DNA of 64,000 bases from an uncultured Monoglobus sp. (GCA_947630135.1 CANRGH010000003.1:124001-188000); one strand, 5' to 3'; counted from the stretch's first letter, positions 1-8,527 are shown. Notes: generated by a model not told the origin, from the sequence alone. Numbers and translations: made by a program.

Positions 1-573
1 GCATATAAGTTCACCGACATGGGCGAGTACGACTGGGCTATGCCCGCGATCGACGAGCTCGTGAGCCGCGGCATAGTTCACGGAATAAGCGAGACGCAGT
101 TCGGCCCCGACATATATATCTCAAGGGCAGACGCAACCGCGCTGCTCTACCGCGTTCTCAAGGAGGCGGACATAGAGTTTACGGATAATTTTGCCGACGT
201 TACGCCCGATAAGTATTATTATAACGAGATAGGCCAGGCGAAGGCCACGGGCGTCGCGTGGGGAGTCGGAGACAATCTGTTTGAGCCCGAGGGCACAATG
301 CTCCGTCAGGACATGGCGACTCTGGCATACAGGGTAATGCGCGGACGGCAGATCGTGACGGCGATCCCCAACACCGCCAAGGCGCTCAACAATTATTACG
401 ACTGGAGCGACATTGACTTCTACGCCAGAGACGCGATAGCGGCCTGCGTTGAGAACAACCTCATGGGCGGCTACGGCGACGGAACTATAAGGCCGAAGGA
501 CTTCGCGACCCGCATAGAGTTCGCGCTGTTTGTTCAAAGAATAATGACGCTCATGGATAATATGCAGAAATAA
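1..573 (+). CDS. S-layer homology (SLH) domain protein, 3' end
   Basis: The open frame enters from the left edge, so the start lies outside the window; 190 codons are visible before TAA. The visible part is three consecutive SLH-type units, recognisable by the repeating pattern of an aromatic/Asp start (FTDM, FADV, WSDID), a following A-I helix (AMPAIDEL, ARDAIAACV) and the closing G-x-G-D-G/F-x-P then R-x-[DE] (GGYGDGTIRPKDFATR at the end). SLH domains bind pyruvylated secondary cell-wall polymers, so this is the C-terminal anchoring part of a surface protein. What the exported N-terminal part does cannot be seen. A terminator follows at 623-660. The SLH assignment is firm; the role is unknown. 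Confidence 0.9.
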   Translation, partial: AYKFTDMGEYDWAMPAIDELVSRGIVHGISETQFGPDIYISRADATALLYRVLKEADIEFTDNFADVTPDKYYYNEIGQAKATGVAWGVGDNLFEPEGTMLRQDMATLAYRVMRGRQIVTAIPNTAKALNNYYDWSDIDFYARDAIAACVENNLMGGYGDGTIRPKDFATRIEFALFVQRIMTLMDNMQK

Positions 574-622
574 TAAACAAAACAAATTAATTTGTCGATT
601 TTTGTGTAACAAAATTGTAACA

Positions 623-660
623 GTGCAGCCGCGCTTAACTGTGCGGTTGCACATATTTTT
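623..660 (+). terminator. Rho-independent terminator after the SLH gene
   Basis: A stem pairing GTGCA/CCGC with GCGG/TGCAC, each arm carrying one unpaired base, encloses a ten-base loop and is followed by a T-rich run. It lies 50 bases after the SLH stop codon. Confidence 0.75.
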
Positions 661-734
661 ACGGCAAATCGGGGTGTCGAATGGTTAAATATAATAAAAT
701 TCCGTCCGCGGATCAAAGATTGTATTGTTTTCAC

Positions 735-763
735 TTGATAAAAGCGTAAAATTGGGGTAAAAT
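735..763 (+). promoter_or_regulatory. Sigma-A promoter of glgP
   Basis: TTGATA at 735-740 and TAAAAT at 758-763 are separated by 17 bases. The promoter sits about 50 bases upstream of the glycogen phosphorylase start, which has the strong SD GGAGG. Confidence 0.7.
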
Positions 764-812
764 ATAACAATATGAATGTTAGCCAATATAAAAACTAATT
801 GGAGGTAATAAA

Positions 813-3326
813 ATGGCAAGCACTAAAACCGCGGCAGCCAAGACCGGCGCTAAGAAAAAGCATACTCAGTTAAAGCCCGGAACGGCCGCTTTTGAGAAAA
901 AGAAAAAGTTTATAAAATCCGAGATCACGGGCAAGGTCAAGCGCTATTACGGCAAGACCATTGAAAAGGCCGCGAAGCTTGAGGTTTACAGAGCCACGGC
1001 TCTCACCATTCGCGACGAGATAATGGAAAAATATGTGAATTACCAGGACAAGATGGACAAAAAGCCCCAGAAGGAGCTTTATTATCTGTCGTTTGAGTTC
1101 CTCATGGGACGCGCGATGGGCAACAACCTGATGAACATAATGGAGACCGAGGTTTACAGAGAGGCGCTCAAGGAGCTCGGCTATGATCTGAGCGACATTG
1201 AGGAGGTCGAGACCGACGCGGGCCTCGGCAACGGCGGCCTTGGCAGACTCGCGGCGTGCTTCCTTGACTCGCTGACAAATCTCGACCTGCCCGCGTTCGG
1301 CTGCGGAATAAGATACGAGTACGGCCTGTTCAAGCAGAAGATCGTTGACGGCGAGCAGATAGAGATGCCCGACCCGTGGCTCATGAGCGGAAATGTCTGG
1401 GACATCGCGAGACCCGAGGACGTGAAAGAGGTACACTTCAACGGCAGAATCGTCGAGCGGTGGGAGGACGGCCACATGAAGTTTGAGCATGTGGACTATA
1501 ACACCGTTATAGCCGAGCCGTATGATATGCCGATAACCGGCTTTGACTCCGACACGGTAAACACGCTGAGACTCTGGAGAGCGTGCTCGCCCGAGGAGAT
1601 CGACATGACCCACTTTAACCGCGGCGACTACGCCAAGGCGAACGAGAACAGGGCGCTGGCCGAGGTTATCTCGAAGATACTCTATCCCGAGGATAACCAT
1701 TACGAGGGCAAGCTGCTGAGACTCAAGCAGCAGTATTTCTTCGTGTCCGCGACGATGCAGTGGATAATCGCCAAGCACAAGCAGAAGCATCTCTCGATCA
1801 TGGACATACCCGAGTATATGCAGATACACATTAACGACACGCACCCCACCACGGCCATTCCCGAGCTGATGAGGATTTTGATGGACGAAGAAGGTCTGGG
1901 CTGGGACGACGCGTGGAGCATTGTTCAGAGGACATTCGCCTATACCAACCACACGATCCTTGCCGAGGCGCTTGAGAAGTGGCCGATGGAAATGGTCGAC
2001 ACGCTGCTGCCGAGAATAGGCCAGATAATACACGAGATCGACAGACGCCAGAGAATAGCGTTAAGCGAGCGCTTCCCCGGCGACTACGGCAAGATCGAGT
2101 ACATGGCGGTCATCCATGACAACGGCCAGGTCAGTATGTCTAACCTCTGCCTCACTGCCTGCCACAGTATAAACGGCGTGGCGGCGCTGCACACCGAGAT
2201 CTTGAAAAAAGAGACGTTTAAGGATTATTACAGCATTTATCCCTATAAGTTCAAGAACATGACCAACGGCATCACGTTCAGAAGATGGCTGTATAAGGCG
2301 AACCCCGAGCTTTCAAAGCTCATCTGCGACTCTATCGGCGACGGCTGGGTAAAGGATTACACGCAGCTTGAGAACCTGCTGCCCTTCGCCGACGACGCGG
2401 CGTTCAGAGAGAAGTTCGCCAAGATCAAGCTTGACAACAAGAAAAATCTCGCTGAGTATATCAAAAAGCACAATGACATCATGGTTGACCCCGAGTCGAT
2501 CTTCGACGTGCAGATAAAGAGACTGCACGAGTACAAGAGACAGCTCCTCAAGGTGTTCCATATTATTTACAGATATAAGTCGATAATCGAGACGCCCGAG
2601 ATCGCCAATATGATGCCCGAGACGTTTATCTTCGCGGCCAAGGCGGCCCCCGGCTACTATATGGCCAAGAATATAATCAAGTTTATCAACAAGGTCGCCA
2701 AGGTCGTTAACAACGACCCGAGAACCAAGGACATCTTAAAGGTCGTGTTTATCGAGAACTACAACGTTTCGATCGCCGAGAGGATCGTCGCGGCGGCCAA
2801 TTTGAGCGAGCAGATCTCAACCGCCAGCAAGGAGGCGTCCGGCACGGGCAACATGAAGCTCATGCTCAACGGCGCGCTGACTATCGGAACCATGGACGGA
2901 GCCAATGTCGAGATCCGCGAGCAGGTCGGAGACGACAACATCTTCATCTTCGGCATGAGCTCCGACGAGGTCCTCGGCCTCTACGCGAGGAACCATTCGC
3001 CCAGCCCCGAGCTCTACGCGACCAATATGGGAATTAAAAACATTGTTGACACGCTGATCGACGGAACATTCTCGGGCGACGACCACAACATGTTCTATGA
3101 CATCTATCGCTCGCTGGTTCAGAGCCACGGCGGATTTGCCGATCCCTATCTGCTGCTGCCCGACCTTGAGTCCTACATCCGCACCTGCCATGACGCCAAC
3201 AGGGTTTACAGAGACCACCCCGACGACTGGAACAGGAAGGCTATAATCAACACCGCCAAAGCGGGCTTCTTCAGCAGCGACAGAACGATCGAGGACTACA
3301 ACAGAGAGATCTGGCACCTCAGATAA
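813..3326 (+). CDS. glgP: Glycogen/starch/maltodextrin phosphorylase
   Basis: This 837-residue GT35 phosphorylase releases glucose-1-phosphate from the non-reducing ends of alpha-1,4-glucans (glycogen or maltodextrin) in the cytoplasm, using pyridoxal phosphate. The PLP site is clear: EASGTGNMK followed by NGALTIGTMDGANVE, with the PLP lysine in GNMK. The N-terminal substrate and dimer region (YYLSFEFLMGR, GNGGLGRLAACFLDS) is also typical. The first 35 or so residues are a Lys/Ala/Thr-rich extension not usual in the family; the core begins near residue 40. The start is fixed by GGAGG eight bases upstream. The gene is monocistronic, between its own promoter (735-763) and a strong terminator (3335-3364). 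Whether glycogen or maltodextrin is the main substrate cannot be told. Confidence 0.97.
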   Translation: MASTKTAAAKTGAKKKHTQLKPGTAAFEKKKKFIKSEITGKVKRYYGKTIEKAAKLEVYRATALTIRDEIMEKYVNYQDKMDKKPQKELYYLSFEFLMGRAMGNNLMNIMETEVYREALKELGYDLSDIEEVETDAGLGNGGLGRLAACFLDSLTNLDLPAFGCGIRYEYGLFKQKIVDGEQIEMPDPWLMSGNVWDIARPEDVKEVHFNGRIVERWEDGHMKFEHVDYNTVIAEPYDMPITGFDSDTVNTLRLWRACSPEEIDMTHFNRGDYAKANENRALAEVISKILYPEDNHYEGKLLRLKQQYFFVSATMQWIIAKHKQKHLSIMDIPEYMQIHINDTHPTTAIPELMRILMDEEGLGWDDAWSIVQRTFAYTNHTILAEALEKWPMEMVDTLLPRIGQIIHEIDRRQRIALSERFPGDYGKIEYMAVIHDNGQVSMSNLCLTACHSINGVAALHTEILKKETFKDYYSIYPYKFKNMTNGITFRRWLYKANPELSKLICDSIGDGWVKDYTQLENLLPFADDAAFREKFAKIKLDNKKNLAEYIKKHNDIMVDPESIFDVQIKRLHEYKRQLLKVFHIIYRYKSIIETPEIANMMPETFIFAAKAAPGYYMAKNIIKFINKVAKVVNNDPRTKDILKVVFIENYNVSIAERIVAAANLSEQISTASKEASGTGNMKLMLNGALTIGTMDGANVEIREQVGDDNIFIFGMSSDEVLGLYARNHSPSPELYATNMGIKNIVDTLIDGTFSGDDHNMFYDIYRSLVQSHGGFADPYLLLPDLESYIRTCHDANRVYRDHPDDWNRKAIINTAKAGFFSSDRTIEDYNREIWHLR

Positions 3327-3334
3327 AAAACCCG

Positions 3335-3364
3335 GCGGCGCGGCTTCGGCCGCGCCGCTGTTTT
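3335..3364 (+). terminator. Terminator of glgP
   Basis: A perfect 10-bp GC stem (GCGGCGCGGC with its complement) is capped by a TTCG tetraloop and followed by TGTTTT, immediately after the glgP stop. Confidence 0.9.
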
Positions 3365-3480
3365 GCGGCCGATCGCCTTTTCGCGGGCGGTCAATTTTTT
3401 TAAGTTTTTGAAAGATACACAATGATTTTTGCCATGATTACAGTTTTTTTGTGATTATATTTTTTATGAAGATAAAATTG

Positions 3481-3509
3481 TTGACATGAATAATTGTTGA
3501 TGATATAAT
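3481..3509 (+). promoter_or_regulatory. Perfect-consensus sigma-A promoter for a small gene
   Basis: TTGACA (3481-3486), a 17-base spacer and TATAAT (3504-3509) match consensus exactly. The next coding signal is the small G-tract gene at 3635, giving a 5' leader of about 120 bases. Together with the terminator at 3774-3809 this defines a transcription unit of roughly 290 bases. Confidence 0.8.
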
Positions 3510-3634
3510 AAATACGGTTGGAATGATTGATATTTTTGCGTATCAAAGCTTTATTCGGATTTTTTTGATTCGGATAAGCGTTTGGTGCGTTTTTTGTTTC
3601 AAAAATCAAATTGAATAAAGAGAAGGTATTCAAA

Positions 3635-3782
3635 ATGATGAAATCGGCAAAATATGTAAATTACAAGCAGAATATACGTCCTTCCGTAAACGGGGGGGGG
3701 TATTGAGCTTAATATATCCAAAAAAGCGGACAGCCTGATCCGCAACTTGGCTACGCGCGAAAACAGAACCATAACGGCATAG
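3635..3782 (+). pseudogene. Small gene split by a G9 tract; possible truncated ribbon-helix-helix protein
   Basis: An ATG-ATG start follows GAGAAGG. As written the frame stops at 3706 after 23 residues, just past nine consecutive G (3692-3700). With eight G the same frame would run to TAG at 3780-3782 and give 48 residues, including IELNISKKADSLIRNLA then TRENRTITA. That stretch has the beta-strand/helix spacing of a CopG/Arc-type ribbon-helix-helix protein and would end at the start of the second helix. A perfect promoter and a perfect terminator bracket it, so it is transcribed in all likelihood. It may be a phase-variable gene, a true pseudogene or an assembly error. The family guess is weak. 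Confidence 0.45.
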
Positions 3783-3809
3783 GGACCATTGCGTCCCTAT
3801 GCCGTTTTT
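3774..3809 (+). terminator. Terminator overlapping the end of the G-tract gene
   Basis: ACGGCATAGGGAC (3774-3786) pairs perfectly with GTCCCTATGCCGT (3793-3805) around a six-base loop and is followed by TTTTTA. The stop codon of the eight-G reading frame lies inside the left arm. Confidence 0.9.
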
Positions 3810-4014
3810 AACGTAGGGACTAGGGAATAGGATCTAGGGCCTAGGCCTCTCACCATGTAGGGGCGGATATTATCCGCCCGCGGCGGCATGTGGGCATGCC
3901 GCCCTACACCGGAAATTGGCCAAAATCCGTGCATGGCGTAGGGGCGGACGACCCGGCCGCCCGTCAGGCTCGCCCCTTGGGTGGGAGCTGTCTGCGGAGC
4001 AGACTGAGAGGGGT

Positions 4015-4107
4015 CCTAATCACTATTCACTAATCGCTAATCACTACGTTCGTAGGGCCGGATGCCCACATCCGGCCGTGGGACGTCGAGGGCGCCGTCC
4101 CCTACGA
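4015..4107. repeat. Direct duplication, copy 1 (D+C module)
   Basis: This 93-base block of a D element and a C element is repeated almost exactly at 4190-4282. Only a few bases differ, for example TAATCAC versus TAATTAC and GTGGGACG versus GCGGGACG. The offset is 175 bases. Confidence 0.85.
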
Positions 4108-4189
4108 CCAAAGTGCGCAAAATCCGTAGGGGCGGATATTATCCGCCCGATAGGCTGGGAGCTGTCTGCGGAGCAGACTGAGAGGGGAA

Positions 4190-4282
4190 CCTAATTACTA
4201 TTCACTAATCGCTAATCACTACGTTCGTAGGGCCGGATGCCCACATCCGGCCGCGGGACGTCGAGGGCGCCGTCCCCTACGA
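4190..4282. repeat. Direct duplication, copy 2 (D+C module)
   Basis: Second copy of the block at 4015-4107. The two copies are separated by partial A and B elements, suggesting a recent local duplication of a repeat module. Confidence 0.85.
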
Positions 4283-4636
4283 ATTTGGCGGCATAATTGT
4301 TGTAGGGGACGGCCCCCGGACGTCCCTAAAGGCTCCCCTTGGGGGGAGCTGGATTTCCGCCGTAAGGCGGAAAGACTGAGAGGGGATATAAACCAACAAG
4401 CACCCCTCTCCGTCGCCTTCGGCGCCACCTCCCCCGAGGGGGAGGCAGACGAAAAACGCAAGGTTCGCCTTAATACCCTGTAGGGGCGGATATTATCCGC
4501 CCGCGGCGGCATGTGGGCATGCCGCCCTACACCGTAATAAATTAACAGGCAGTTCCACACCTTATGCCGTGTAACACAAACCAACGAAAAAATAAATTAA
4601 CCATATAAAAATCTAAAAGAAAGAAAGGGAATTAAA

Positions 4637-6415
4637 ATGAGGAAAAGAAGAATTTTATCGCTGTTACTGGCAGTGGCAGTAATGGCAACAATGTTAGTCG
4701 CGGTACCACTGACCGCAAGCGCGGCTGTAACACTAGGTGATGAAGTTACAACGTTCAGCGATAGCCAAGTGTTTAAATTTACTTCAGCAGATGCTGGTAC
4801 TTTAGCCAAAACTAATGATTATGTGGTTTTGGATAATAAACTGGTTTATTACCCGGGCAGCGACAAAAATACTGAAAATGTATGTAAAATTGAAACAACA
4901 GAGCAACCAGGATATGATTACGCCTTTAACGGTTGTAACGGTGACAACGGAAAATCTGTTCTCGTGTTTAAGGTATCTAAACCCGGAACAATTACGGTAA
5001 AACTTTCTTATAACAAAGATGTTAGTAATGATACAACTAAGGCATTAAAACTTGCCACTCAAAAGGAAATTTATTTTCCAAATGGCTACCAAAAAGATAC
5101 AATCACATCTTTGTCCGAGGATGTGACAGTAAGCGGCGATAGTACAATCGTTTATGTAAGCTGTCGGCAAAGCAGCGGCATATCAATTTATGAAATTGAT
5201 TATACTGTCTCGGCAACTGCTGATAAGACACTTATAAATATTCCGGAAGAGATAACAGTTCACCCCGGTTCGGTTGGTACTATTGTTGCACAACCTCAAA
5301 ACTTTACAGAAGGTACAGATGTTAATAACATCAGTTGGTCTATTGAAGAAAGCACGCCCGAAGGTGTTTCGATCAATCAAACGGGCGCGTACGGCTTAAT
5401 TTCTGTCGACAGAAATGTAGAGACTAAAAATTTAACGGTCAAGGCGACTTTAAATGATTCGGCAAAAGGTGATATTACTCAGAATTGCACAGTGAAAATT
5501 GAAGCCGGAACATCTACGGGAAACTCATGGAAGCCTACAGGCGGCAGTGTTACACCAAATACCTATCTTATATATAACAATGACGTTTCAATTGTTTCCA
5601 TGTTTGATGGCGGAACGGTAACAAATGAAGAAAAATATTTGGAATATGACGAAACGTATTCCCCGCTTTTAAATGTTAGAGATGCCGCGCATAAAGCCCC
5701 GCTGATTACGCAGGATACGGATAAAGGACATAACGCAACGGTAATTGCAGTTAAGACTACAAACGCCGGAAAACTGACATTGAAATACAGACGCACTCCC
5801 GATAGTAATGAATATAAAAATAATGATGGAAAAGATATTAAGGTTTACGACCAAGCATTACAAAATGTTGTCGCGGACACATTTTTAGCTTCAAGCACAA
5901 CTTATCAGAGCGGCAGCAATCACTATAGATTTGTGACCGAAATCTTTGATGTTGATGCGGATCAGCTCTATTACATAGGAGCCTCGGGCGCAACTTTAGC
6001 GGTAGGTGAGATAAGCTTTGATCCCAACAGCGGCTACGGCAAAAGCGATACTGACTCGGGAATATATTATATCGGGAATGATAAAGTTGGGGGAACAAAG
6101 TACGGCATAATCAGATTTTTGCAGCAGTACACAGGCGAAAATGTGACCGAGTATGGATATTATTTTGTTGACCAATACGGAGCTATTGTTAAAAATGTCA
6201 AAATGTCCGGAACAGAGACAACAGTTACAGAAAAAGGCGGTTTCAGCGGCGATCTTACGGGTATACCCAACAAAAATTTGGAAGACCAGTTTTATGCGGT
6301 ACCTTATGTTTGCATAGATAACGGTAAGCCGATTTTCGGAGCAGTAATAGGACCTGTGACTGTTAATCAGAATAATTGGATAAGTGAGTCTGAAGCGACG
6401 GCAACCACGGAATAA
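4637..6415 (+). CDS. AT-rich secreted protein of unknown function
   Basis: A 592-residue protein with a clear Sec signal peptide: MRKRR, a hydrophobic core of about 18 residues, and cleavage near TASAA. The rest is predicted-exported, rich in Thr, Ser, Asn and Val, without cysteine pairs or a recognisable catalytic motif. Residues about 195-285 look like a bacterial Ig-like domain (ITVHPGSVGTIVAQPQNF, then NLTVKATLND). No cell-wall sorting signal or SLH domain is visible. The start has the SD AAAGAAAGG. Base composition and codon use are clearly more AT-rich than glgP or dinB, suggesting transfer. It is followed by a 59-residue gene. Repeat clusters lie on both sides. Function not recognised. 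Confidence 0.75.
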   Translation: MRKRRILSLLLAVAVMATMLVAVPLTASAAVTLGDEVTTFSDSQVFKFTSADAGTLAKTNDYVVLDNKLVYYPGSDKNTENVCKIETTEQPGYDYAFNGCNGDNGKSVLVFKVSKPGTITVKLSYNKDVSNDTTKALKLATQKEIYFPNGYQKDTITSLSEDVTVSGDSTIVYVSCRQSSGISIYEIDYTVSATADKTLINIPEEITVHPGSVGTIVAQPQNFTEGTDVNNISWSIEESTPEGVSINQTGAYGLISVDRNVETKNLTVKATLNDSAKGDITQNCTVKIEAGTSTGNSWKPTGGSVTPNTYLIYNNDVSIVSMFDGGTVTNEEKYLEYDETYSPLLNVRDAAHKAPLITQDTDKGHNATVIAVKTTNAGKLTLKYRRTPDSNEYKNNDGKDIKVYDQALQNVVADTFLASSTTYQSGSNHYRFVTEIFDVDADQLYYIGASGATLAVGEISFDPNSGYGKSDTDSGIYYIGNDKVGGTKYGIIRFLQQYTGENVTEYGYYFVDQYGAIVKNVKMSGTETTVTEKGGFSGDLTGIPNKNLEDQFYAVPYVCIDNGKPIFGAVIGPVTVNQNNWISESEATATTE

Positions 6416-6448
6416 GCGTTGACGATCATGAAAGGAGTTAAGATAATT

Positions 6449-6628
6449 ATGAGAGATTTAAAAGAATATAAAGCGCCAAAGGCCGAGATAACAGTGTTTG
6501 AGTGCGCTGAGGATATAATGACAAGCAGCACTCCCACATATAGTTTGAAAACAGGTGTAGGTAGTGCAAGCGGATATGTAAAGCTTGACAGCAAGAGCTG
6601 GGGCGACATTTACGACCCCGGTCAGTAA
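6449..6628 (+). CDS. Small 59-residue protein downstream of the secreted protein
   Basis: The frame has an excellent SD (AAAGGAG, 8-10 bases upstream of ATG 6449), better than any upstream in-frame start. The sequence begins MRDLKEYKAPKAEITVFE, continues CAEDIMTSS and ends with a Gly/Ser/Asp/Tyr-rich tail (SWGDIYDPGQ). The pattern of a charged leader with a PKAE-hydrophobic segment, then EDIMTSS and a short polar tail, resembles small proteins often seen in gut Clostridia whose role is unknown to me. A peptide precursor with its leader is one reading, but no modification enzyme or exporter is adjacent. It is probably cotranscribed with 4637-6415. Confidence 0.6.
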   Translation: MRDLKEYKAPKAEITVFECAEDIMTSSTPTYSLKTGVGSASGYVKLDSKSWGDIYDPGQ

Positions 6629-6683
6629 TCCGGCGGAATTGATCGGAACAGGCCCGAACGGGCCTGTTCCGCGGGACGCCAAC

Positions 6684-6992
6684 ATAGCGATTAGCGATTA
6701 GTAAATAGTAAATAGGCTTGCCACCATGTAGGGGCGGATATTATCCGCCCGCGGCGACATGTGGGCATGCCGCCCTACGCCGTAAATAGCCGGGCGTATT
6801 CCTAGTATCTAGTCCCTAATCGCTAATAACTACGTTGGCCCCTCTCCGTCTTTCCGCCGTTGGCGGAAATCCACCTCCCCCGAGGGGGAGGCAGAGGAGC
6901 GGCGCATTGCGCCGCCCCGCGGGACGTCGAGGGCGGTAACACCTACGAATAAATGAGCGAGACAAACGGGCGGATAATATCCGCCCCTACGG
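6684..6992. repeat. Cluster 2 of palindromic intergenic repeats
   Basis: Contains a D-type element (6684-6715), a full-length A element (6728-6778), another D-like stretch (6800-6835), an inverted B element with the TTTCCGCC/GGCGGAAA stem (about 6838-6895), a partial C element (6918-6947) and an inverted partial A hairpin (6968-6992). It lies on the other side of the AT-rich gene pair from cluster 1. Bases 6993-7202 hold no gene or repeat that I can recognise. Confidence 0.8.
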
Positions 6993-7202
6993 TGTGATGA
7001 AACCTGTGGCATATGCCCGGCTGCGGCGGGTCAGCCCGAGCGCGTCCGTCTTCTCAAACTCTGACCTATTGTCAGACGCTTTAAAATTAAATATTTATTT
7101 AATCAACGCGAAAATTTCAACCAACCATATTTTGAGAGGCGGGCCGCTCGTGCTAACCGGACGCAGTCGGCGAATATAAGTTAATACGGGATCAACGGAT
7201 CG

Positions 7203-7246
7203 CGCAAAATTTTGCCCGTGCCGCATAAACGCGGCGCGGGCAAATT
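7203..7246 (-). terminator. Terminator of dinB
   Basis: Read on the minus strand, TTTGCCCG and CCGC pair with GCGG and CGGGCAAA around a short loop, followed by ATTTTG. It begins a few bases beyond the dinB stop codon. Confidence 0.8.
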
Positions 7247-7248
7247 CG

Positions 7249-8502
7249 TTATACCCGCATGACGTTTGGCATTACGGGGTTTATGTTTTCCTCGCCGGGG
7301 AGCTTGAGGCCATACATAAGACCCGCGAACGAGACCGCGCGCTTGCCGTACACGGCGCGGATCTCCTCCATGGATTGCTCTATTTTGTCGCGCTTGAGCT
7401 CGCGGTTCAGATTGTCGAACATGTTTAACTGCACCGGCTCGTCCTCGCCGGTCAGGGATATGGCGCGGACCGACACAGCTCTCACTTGAAGTCTCCAGTC
7501 GTAGTTTTCGCGGAACAGCGCGAAGCTCTGGCTCGTCAGCTCCATTGAGCTGCGGACGGGCTTTTGCGATGATCTTTGATATTCGCGGCTGCGGAGCTCG
7601 GTGTCCTTGATCGAGACGGCGACGCCCCTCGCCTTAAAGCCGTGCTTGCGCAGCCTGTGTGATATGTCGCGGCAGAGCGCGAACATGACCTTGCGCACCT
7701 CGGCGTCGCTGCCGAGGTCGGCGGTGCAGGTTATGCCGTGGCCGATCGACTTGATCGGCGGGCGGAAATCGGCGGGCGCCACGTTCGCGCTTCCCTCGCC
7801 GCGGGCCGAGTTCCAAAGCTTTACGCCGTTTATCCCGAGCCAGTTTTTGAGGTGATCCGGATCGGCCGTCGCGAGCTGCCCTATCGTGTATATCCCGTGC
7901 CTCGCCAGCGCCTTTGTTGTGGCTCTGCCAACGCCGAGCAGGTCGGAGGCGGGCAGCGGCCACACCTTTTCGCGGAAGTCCGCGCGGTTTATCACGGTCA
8001 CGGCGTCGGGCTTTTTCATGTCCGAGCCGAGCTTGGCGAATATCTTGTTGAACGACACGCCCACCGAAACGGTCAGCCCGAGCTCGCGCTTTATGTCGTT
8101 TCTGATCCTGTCGGCGATCTCGGGACCGGAGCCGAACAGCAGCGTGCTGCCGCTGACGTCAAGCCAGCACTCGTCAAGGCCGAACGGCTCGATCAGGTCG
8201 GTATAGCGGCCATAAATTTCCCGGGCCATACGCGAGTATTTCATATAAATATCAAAATGCGGATCGACGGTCACGAGCCGCGGGCACTTCTGAAGCGCCT
8301 GCCATACGGGCTCGCCGGTCTTAACGCCCATCGCCTTCGCCTTCTCGTTTTTGGCCAGCACGATCCCGTGGCGGTCCTTCTGCCTGCCGCAGACCGCGAC
8401 ATACTTGCCGCGGAGCTCCGGGTTCAGCATGCACTCCACCGAGGCGTAAAAATTGTTCATGTCGCTGTGCAGTATTATTTTTTCTTTTGATCCTGATCTC
8501 AT
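7249..8502 (-). CDS. dinB: DNA polymerase IV (Y-family)
   Basis: A 417-residue translesion polymerase. The N-terminal palm carries HSDMNNFYASVE (first metal-binding Asp) and the catalytic GLDECWLDVSG, in place of the more common SIDEAYLD, with the acidic pair intact. Next come the helix-hairpin-helix region (LLGVGRATTKALARHGIYTIGQLA) and the little-finger domain. The start at 8502 is chosen because GGAGATG lies just upstream; an in-frame ATG at 8583 would add 27 residues unlike the family. No beta-clamp-binding peptide was identified with certainty, although QLNMFDNL near the C-terminus fits the QxxLF type. The gene stands alone. Its promoter (8555-8583) is surrounded by three copies of ATACGAAA. 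Confidence 0.95.
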   Translation of the reverse strand: MRSGSKEKIILHSDMNNFYASVECMLNPELRGKYVAVCGRQKDRHGIVLAKNEKAKAMGVKTGEPVWQALQKCPRLVTVDPHFDIYMKYSRMAREIYGRYTDLIEPFGLDECWLDVSGSTLLFGSGPEIADRIRNDIKRELGLTVSVGVSFNKIFAKLGSDMKKPDAVTVINRADFREKVWPLPASDLLGVGRATTKALARHGIYTIGQLATADPDHLKNWLGINGVKLWNSARGEGSANVAPADFRPPIKSIGHGITCTADLGSDAEVRKVMFALCRDISHRLRKHGFKARGVAVSIKDTELRSREYQRSSQKPVRSSMELTSQSFALFRENYDWRLQVRAVSVRAISLTGEDEPVQLNMFDNLNRELKRDKIEQSMEEIRAVYGKRAVSFAGLMYGLKLPGEENINPVMPNVMRV

Positions 8503-8527
8503 AAAAACATCTCCGAGTATAAATTTA

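Larger units (their letters stand above)
3811..4535. repeat. Cluster 1 of palindromic intergenic repeats
   Basis: About 720 bases without a gene, built from four repeat families. Family A (51 bp; 3857-3907 and 4480-4530) starts GTAGGG, ends CCCTAC and holds two hairpins, GGGCGGAT/ATCCGCCC and GGCGGCATG/CATGCCGCC. Family C (56 bp; 4051-4106 and 4226-4281) has the same plan with GGCCGGATG/CATCCGGCC and a second GC hairpin. Family B is a GGGAGCTG...CTGAGAGGGG element (around 3970-4012, 4156-4186, 4332-4385 and inverted 4403-4447). Family D is short repeats of the ACTAATC type (around 4019-4048, 4194-4224). Such elements recur at three further places in the window. Apparent open frames here are artefacts of the repeats. 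Confidence 0.85.

Noticed and set aside
870-2033. Long minus-strand frame opposite glgP, and similar antisense frames opposite dinB, infB and clpC
   Set aside because: Typical shadows of GC-rich coding sequence; each sense gene has clear family motifs.
3857-3907. Could the regularly repeated GGGCGGAT hairpins be a CRISPR array?
   Set aside because: Units are palindromic, unevenly spaced and joined by other repeat families; there are no spacers of constant length and no cas genes.
3916-4584. Open frames in repeat cluster 1 on both strands
   Set aside because: They follow the repeat units, repeat the same peptide twice, and have no SD or family likeness.
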